Shown here in pieces: positions 62,883 to 64,000 of a DNA stretch of 64,000 nt. The position numbers were made by a program, and so were the translations under genes. Source of the stretch: Azospirillum canadense (GTDB lineage Bacteria; Pseudomonadota; Alphaproteobacteria; Azospirillales; Azospirillaceae); assembly GCF_025961225.1 (NCBI RefSeq), contig NZ_JAOQNG010000007.1, positions 756,501-820,500 of the forward strand, read 5' to 3'. Under the pieces are notes generated by a model. That model had not been told where the DNA came from. It did no database searches and worked only from the letters and a program-made list of their open reading frames with translations. Each line of letters begins with the position of its first letter. Within the stretch, counting starts at the first letter, position 1.

Positions 62883-64000
62883 ATGGAACCCGCATTCCCC
62901 CACCTCTTCTCGCCCGGTCGCCTGCGCGGCCTCCTGCTGCCGAACCGGCTGGTCATGGCGCCGATGGAGTCCAACATGGCCGCCGAGGATGGTGCGGTCT
63001 CGGACGCCATGCTCGCCTACTACGCCGCCCGCGCCGCCGGTGGGGTCGGGATGGTGATCGTCGAATACGCCTGCGTGGACCGCCCGCTCGGCCTCGGCGG
63101 GTCGCCGCAGCTGGCGATCGACGACGACTCGCTGATCGAGAGCCATCGCCGCCTGACCACCTCCATCGCCGCGCACGGCGCGCGGTCCTGCCTCCAGCTG
63201 TTCCACGCCGGGCGCCAGACCCTGCGCCGCTTCACCGGAGGACAGGCGCCGGTCGCGGCCTCCGCCATCGCCTGCCGCGTGTACCGGGAGGACCCGCGGG
63301 AGATCACCGCGGCGGAGATCGAAGACCTCGTTGAAAAATTCGGCAGGGCCGCGGCCCGCGCCATCGCCGCCGGCTACGACGCGGTGGAGATCCACGGCGC
63401 CCACGGCTACCTGATCGGCGGCTTCCTGTCGGGCGCGGCCAACCGGCGGACGGATGGCTACGGAGGATCGCTGGACAACCGCCTGCGCTTCCCGCTGGCC
63501 GTGGTGTCCGCCGTCCGCCGCGGGGCCGGCGAGGCGCCGGTGATCTTCCGGCTGTCCGCCGAGGAATTCGTGGAGGGCGGCACCACCCTGGAGGAGGCGG
63601 TGGAGATGGCGCCGCGGCTGGTCGCCGCCGGGGCCGACGCCCTGCACGTGTCGACCGGCACGGCCGAGCGGATGGACCGCAACGTCGACCCCGTGTCCGC
63701 CCCGCAGGGCTGGCGCATTCCCCTGGCCAAGCGGCTGCGGGCGGTGGCCGGCGTCCCGGTGCTGACCGTCGGCGTCATCCGCCAGCCGGAGGTGGCGGAG
63801 CGGGCCGTCGCCGACGGCTCCGCCGATTTCGTGGCGCTCGGACGCGCCCTGCTGGCCGACCCGCAATGGCCGGAGAAAGCCCGGCGCGGCGCCGTGGCCG
63901 ACATCCGGCCCTGCACCTCCTGCAACTGGTGCGTCGACCAGCTGCTCGCCCACAAGCGGCTGGGCTGCGCCGAGAATCCGCGCACCGGGCGGGAAACGGA
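62883..64000 (+). CDS. NADH:flavin oxidoreductase with 4Fe-4S cluster (FadH/TMADH type, 3' end off window)
   Basis: The first 372 codons of an old-yellow-enzyme-type reductase; the window ends inside it. FMN and active-site regions are MAPMESNMAAEDGAVSD, IHGAHGYLIGGFL and RRTDGYGGSLDNR. Near the cut end, CTSCNWCVDQLLAHKRLGC supplies the 4Fe-4S cysteines, typical of 2,4-dienoyl-CoA reductase and trimethylamine dehydrogenase relatives that continue into an FAD/NAD domain. It would reduce unsaturated acyl-CoA intermediates. It is divergent from the TetR gene. ATG 62883 begins the conserved fold. Confidence 0.88.
   Translation, partial: MEPAFPHLFSPGRLRGLLLPNRLVMAPMESNMAAEDGAVSDAMLAYYAARAAGGVGMVIVEYACVDRPLGLGGSPQLAIDDDSLIESHRRLTTSIAAHGARSCLQLFHAGRQTLRRFTGGQAPVAASAIACRVYREDPREITAAEIEDLVEKFGRAAARAIAAGYDAVEIHGAHGYLIGGFLSGAANRRTDGYGGSLDNRLRFPLAVVSAVRRGAGEAPVIFRLSAEEFVEGGTTLEEAVEMAPRLVAAGADALHVSTGTAERMDRNVDPVSAPQGWRIPLAKRLRAVAGVPVLTVGVIRQPEVAERAVADGSADFVALGRALLADPQWPEKARRGAVADIRPCTSCNWCVDQLLAHKRLGCAENPRTGRET

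Overview
This 64 kb window is GC-rich, densely coded bacterial chromosome or large-replicon DNA. Strong G+C bias at third codon positions, a twin-arginine substrate-binding protein, a five-gene urea/amide-type ABC transporter, TRAP and branched-chain ABC transporters and several acyl-CoA ligases fit a soil or rhizosphere alphaproteobacterium of the Rhodospirillales, most likely Azospirillum-like. That assignment is inference from gene content only. I see no rRNA or tRNA genes, CRISPR arrays, transposases or prophage genes. The right edge cuts a gene and so does the left.

Region 1 (1-16.1 kb) is general accessory metabolism: a truncated TDT/SLAC1-type transporter, the mismatch glycosylase Mug, two EmrAB-like efflux pairs on either side of a TetR regulator, an aldo/keto reductase, a GlxA-type AraC regulator, a ThDP enzyme of the acetolactate synthase type, a MOSC-flavoreductase-ferredoxin fusion and a cyclopropane fatty acid synthase. 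The second efflux pair has a readable TetR control region with two operators 51 bp apart.

Region 2 (16.4-23.1 kb) is the most interesting part. After a class III adenylate cyclase come a FolM-type pteridine reductase, a HPPK-type FolK, and a four-gene operon: a periplasmic PruR-like pterin-binding protein, a membrane histidine kinase, GTP cyclohydrolase I (FolE) and an EamA-family exporter. Read together they look like one circuit in which a pterin is made (FolE, FolM), exported (EamA), bound in the periplasm (PruR) and reported across the membrane (kinase). The intergenic control region has nested inverted repeats.

Region 3 (23.1-36.6 kb) is an amide-utilisation operon on the minus strand: AmiC and AmiR regulators, a UrtABCDE-type transporter, aliphatic amidase AmiE, a NorQ/NorD-like AAA-VWA pair and a MetX-like alpha/beta hydrolase. 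AmiR is an ANTAR protein, and two terminators preceded by hairpins that share an arm with them (in front of amiC and of urtA) look like ANTAR antitermination switches.

Region 4 (36.6-64 kb) is a catabolic island for an unidentified, probably alpha-methyl-branched carboxylic acid: three acyl-CoA ligases, an alpha-methylacyl-CoA racemase-like enzyme, a MaoC hydratase, a cysteine-less thiolase-like protein with a DUF35 partner, two old-yellow-enzyme reductases, two quinone oxidoreductases, an amidohydrolase, a TRAP transporter, a LivGFHM transporter with two separate binding proteins, and IclR and TetR regulators.
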